A stretch of DNA of 64,000 nt, taken from Arthrobacter sp. CAU 1506. GTDB taxonomy: Bacteria > Actinomycetota > Actinomycetes > Actinomycetales > Micrococcaceae. Shown here piece by piece: positions 63,249-64,000 of this stretch; the first letter of the stretch is position 1; every line of letters starts with the position of its first letter. The notes beneath the pieces are model-generated. The model worked only from the letters and a program-made list of their open reading frames with translations. It made no database searches and was not told where the DNA came from. The translations under genes were made by a program, and so were the position numbers. The DNA is taken from positions 62,001-126,000 of the forward strand of contig NZ_SUKC01000006.1 in assembly GCF_005047635.1 (NCBI RefSeq), read 5' to 3'.

Positions 63249-63461
63249 TCGCATCCCTCCTCCGGCACCCGACTGCACCCGAACGCACCCGACCGCACGC
63301 GGCCGCTGCCGGCCGCGCCCGCGCGCACCGGGGACCGCACCCGGCCGCACCGTCGGCCGCAAACCGTCCATCGTGGGACATGACGCTACGGCGGAAAGCG
63401 AAAGCCGGCCATGGCAAGGACGCGCATTGTGGATAACTCCACCGGGAATGGTCCGGAGGAT

Positions 63462-64000
63462 CTACTTGGCGTCGGCGTAGGAATCGACGACCGCCACACT
63501 CACCGGGAAATCAACCGGGATCCGGCCGAAGACCAGACGGGTGGCTGCAGCGGCCGACTCTTCGACCAGCCGGCGGGCCACGTCCGTCCGGTCTTCGCGG
63601 ACATGGAGCATGACCTCGTCGTGCAGGAAGAACACCATGTCCCCCACAGGGGAGCCTTCGGCAGCACAGCCGCGCAACCGGCGTCGTAATTCCGCCAGCC
63701 AGCACAGTGCCCATTCCGCAGCAGTGGACTGCACCACGAAGTTGCGGGTGAAGCGCCCGCGGCTGCGAGCCAGGCCGTCCGCCCGCCGCTGCTCCTCCGC
63801 GGTGGTGGTCCGTTGGGCGGCCAGCCAGCGGTCAGAAGGTGGCGGGCAGCTGCGGCCCAGGTAACTGCTGACCACCTGGCCTGCTTCGCCCGCCCGCGCC
63901 GCGCGTTCGACCACTGCGATGGCCTGCGGATAAGTGCGGGTGAGCTGGGGCATCAGCCGGCCGGACTCACCGGTGGTCGCCCCGTACATGGCGCCGAGCA
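63462..64000 (-). CDS. Bifunctional exonuclease / family A DNA polymerase (C-terminal part)
   Basis: The 3' portion of a longer gene that continues past the right edge. The visible 179 or so residues include YGATTGESGRLMPQL, the RFTRNFVVQSTAAEWALCWLAEL helix and the polymerase motif C FFLHDEVMLHV with its catalytic Asp and Glu. These fit the short actinobacterial 'bifunctional 3'-5' exonuclease/DNA polymerase' proteins related to Pol I. Stop at 63462. No start codon is claimed because the coding frame is still open at the window end. Confidence 0.85.
   Translation of the reverse strand, partial: LGAMYGATTGESGRLMPQLTRTYPQAIAVVERAARAGEAGQVVSSYLGRSCPPPSDRWLAAQRTTTAEEQRRADGLARSRGRFTRNFVVQSTAAEWALCWLAELRRRLRGCAAEGSPVGDMVFFLHDEVMLHVREDRTDVARRLVEESAAAATRLVFGRIPVDFPVSVAVVDSYADAK

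Noticed and set aside
63249-63461. GCACCCGA repeats upstream of the WXG-like gene as an operator array
   Set aside because: Three or four irregular copies in very GC-rich DNA; spacing is uneven and a chance origin is likely.

Overview
The window is GC-rich, densely coded actinobacterial chromosome. The gene content points to Micrococcaceae, most likely Arthrobacter in the broad sense. Supporting marks are an HspR/HAIR-controlled dnaK operon and clpB, a Crp/GlxR-type regulator, a MarP-like protease, a DUF3073 protein, an MPT70-like fasciclin lipoprotein under a SigK/RskA pair, a DUF222-HNH gene with an actinobacterial SOS box, and many start codons directly behind a -10 hexamer (probable leaderless mRNAs). 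No rRNA, CRISPR array, prophage or transposase gene was seen. This genus-level placement is inferred from family content, not from any search.

Layout. 1-6.4 kb: minus-strand genes for folate (a PabB carrying an N-terminal P-loop kinase-like domain), a low-molecular-weight tyrosine phosphatase, a LysE-type exporter, an FAD oxidoreductase, a methyltransferase and a MarR regulator. The MarR gene is divergent from an MMPL exporter (6.5-8.7 kb). 8.7-13.3 kb: the heat-shock operon dnaK-grpE-dnaJ-hspR, overlapped at its 3' end by a RadC N-domain-only gene. 13.5-15.5 kb: a small lipoprotein, an ECF sigma factor and its zinc anti-sigma factor. 15.5-21.6 kb: trmB, a DEAD-box helicase, YccF, a PPOX-fold protein, YceI, HutD-like and GNAT proteins. 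21.8-26.2 kb: clpB, a septum-formation-family membrane protein and DUF3073.

26.3-30.9 kb is a SigK island: rskA, sigK, an MPT70/MPT83-like fasciclin lipoprotein, a membrane-anchored molybdopterin oxidoreductase and a DUF4383 membrane protein. Three of these genes carry the same promoter pattern, CCAAT(C/A)C-N15-CCGAA(T/G), which is the most informative regulatory signal in the window. 31.5-38.5 kb: purine synthesis (purM, purF, purD, purC) with asparaginase, an SCP2-like protein and small membrane proteins. 39-44.4 kb: a flavin monooxygenase, tRNA-Pro(CGG) and a heterodimeric ABC exporter.

44.5-64 kb: a PnuC-like membrane protein, the SOS-box DUF222-HNH protein, a metallophosphoesterase and a class A penicillin-binding protein. 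These are followed by a short 51-codon gene, RidA, two Nudix hydrolases, a GlxR-like regulator, the MarP-like protease, DUF2332, aroQ, acs, an unrecognised membrane protein with a very long Ala/Glu/Thr linker, and nth. The window closes with a WXG/LXG-like helical protein with a Pro-Ser tail and the 3' part of a family A DNA polymerase.
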